This document shows positions 5,303 to 6,300 of a stretch of 6,300 nt of DNA, in pieces (the first letter of the stretch is position 1; each line of letters begins with the position of its first letter). This DNA comes from a bacterium (GTDB lineage: Bacteria; Bdellovibrionota_C; UBA2361; SZUA-149). The stretch lies in the NCBI GenBank assembly GCA_003230795.1, contig QIGM01000277.1, positions 1 to 6,300 on the forward strand. Reading direction: 5' to 3'. Under the pieces are notes generated by a model. It was not told the origin of the DNA. It saw only the letters and a program-made list of their open reading frames with translations, and ran no database searches. Both the position numbers and the translations under genes were made by a program.

Positions 5303-6300
5303 TTTCGAATCGATAGCTCTATTCCTTCTGTTTCTAGTCCTCGTGCTTGCGCTCGTCTACCCGATGTACGAGCTCGGCGAGAAAGGAATACGCAGGCCCA
5401 TTCGCGAAAGCGGCACGAAAGGACGTGGAGTTCGACTGACGAGTTTTTCTAGTTCGGAACCATTCGCTCGAAGGAAGCTAATCTCCAAGCCGGTGCTAAA
5501 CAGTGATGGCAGTAAAGTATTGGCGCATCAAGCAGTAGATAAAGGTTTGGGGGCTGAAAGCCAGGAGGCTCTTTATCTTTGGACAGAAGGGGCAGGCGTT
5601 CAGGAAATTCCGCTGTCACGTGGAAAAATTAAATCGTTTGCGTTTGATGATCTCGGCCAGAGCATTGCCTTTCTTCTCGAAGAAAGTGGGGGTGTGCAAA
5701 AAGAGACGAGCTTGCGGACTTGGAGAGAAGGGCAGGGTAGTAAGGCAATACCTCGTGTGGAGTTTATTTCAGACTGGCAGCTCGATTTAAGTGGAGACGG
5801 CAAGAGGCTTCTACTCTTTCCTGCGGCGGAGGATTCAGCGTTTCGTTTAAATCAAGGCGACACTGTCACAGGTGAAGGCTTGCTGTTTGAGAGAGGGCAT
5901 GATGCAGATTGGAGTTCCGAGAGATTCACACAAGTGTATTCTGCCGCTTCTGCGCGATTAAACGCTGATGGCTATTCCGTCTTCCAAGATGGAGAACGTG
6001 TCTCCATGCTTCGTCGATTTCGCAAGCGTCTCGGCGAGGTGGTATTCGACAGTGATGAAGACGGCATGGAGGATTTACTGAGTTTTGAAGATTCTCTCAA
6101 AGAGTCACCGCTGTGGAGCAGTTATTCCTTTGGCGGTTTTGGAGCCTTGCGCGAAAGTGTTTCAGCCGAGGAAGCGCTCTTGGGAACTTGGCGATTAGGG
6201 GAGCCTGCATCTATCCCAGTTCCTGGTGACTACGACGGTGACGGCAGGCTCGACTTAGCGAACTACCTGCCAGGCTTTTATCCAGGTCAACTTGGAGAGA
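5289..6300 (+). CDS. Membrane-anchored protein with TolB/WD40-like and FG-GAP-like repeats (3' end outside window)
   Basis: The frame is open from ATG at 5289 to the window end, giving 337 complete residues and no stop. The N-terminus MKRSSFE followed by a hydrophobic stretch (about 9-26) predicts a signal anchor with the rest outside the cytoplasm; no AxA cleavage site is evident. Residues about 68-235 hold degenerate propeller-type repeats with recurring D-G turns: LNSDGSKVLAH (70-80), FDDLGQSIAFL (119-129), LSGDGKRLLLF (167-177) and LNADGYSVF (224-232). These resemble PD40/TolB-like beta-propellers, along with LYLWTEGAG (95-103). From about residue 250 the sequence changes to FG-GAP-like calcium motifs: FDSDEDGMEDLLSF (253-266) and IPVPGDYDGDGRLDLANY (309-326). 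The second motif closely matches one in the minus-strand secreted protein. The overlap with the glycosyltransferase-like gene indicates one operon. It may be a surface adhesin or scaffold, or a substrate of the upstream enzyme; the function is not recognised. Confidence 0.8.
   Translation, partial: MKRSSFESIALFLLFLVLVLALVYPMYELGEKGIRRPIRESGTKGRGVRLTSFSSSEPFARRKLISKPVLNSDGSKVLAHQAVDKGLGAESQEALYLWTEGAGVQEIPLSRGKIKSFAFDDLGQSIAFLLEESGGVQKETSLRTWREGQGSKAIPRVEFISDWQLDLSGDGKRLLLFPAAEDSAFRLNQGDTVTGEGLLFERGHDADWSSERFTQVYSAASARLNADGYSVFQDGERVSMLRRFRKRLGEVVFDSDEDGMEDLLSFEDSLKESPLWSSYSFGGFGALRESVSAEEALLGTWRLGEPASIPVPGDYDGDGRLDLANYLPGFYPGQLGE

Overview
The window comes from a Gram-negative (two-membrane) bacterium of middling G+C, roughly half by eye. 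The evidence is an AsmA-type envelope protein, a protein with a Sec signal peptide, and a polytopic GT-C-like membrane protein. Calcium-binding thrombospondin type 3 (TSP3) motifs and FG-GAP-like repeats are common in free-living lineages such as Bdellovibrionota, former Deltaproteobacteria and Verrucomicrobiota. No rRNA or other marker gene is present, so I do not assign a phylum.

Layout. (1) Bases 2-1804, plus strand: the 3' part of an AsmA-family gene whose start lies upstream of the window. (2) Bases 1805-1880: a short convergent intergenic gap with a GC-rich stem-loop. (3) Bases 1881-3248, minus strand: a secreted protein with a signal peptide, two TSP3-type calcium motifs and about five degenerate FG-GAP-like units. 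(4) Bases 3249-3535: a divergent intergenic region with a spaced direct repeat and small hairpins, but no convincing promoter. (5) Bases 3536-5302, plus strand: a polytopic membrane protein of the GT-C/GT39-like glycosyltransferase type. (6) Base 5289 to beyond 6300, plus strand: a gene overlapping the previous one by 14 bp. It encodes an N-terminally anchored protein with TolB/WD40-like degenerate repeats that lead into FG-GAP-like calcium motifs; it is cut by the window end.

How the genes may fit together. All four products are predicted to act at or beyond the inner membrane. The two plus-strand genes at the right overlap and are probably translationally coupled, pairing a lipid-linked-sugar type glycosyltransferase with an anchored extracytoplasmic repeat protein. 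The secreted protein on the opposite strand carries the same W-x(n)-IP-x(3)-DYDGDG-x(2)-D-x-A module as the anchored protein. This hints at a local family of surface or extracellular repeat proteins beside a possible surface glycosylation enzyme. That link is inference from gene order and shared motifs. The window holds no clear mobile element, CRISPR array, tRNA or rRNA.
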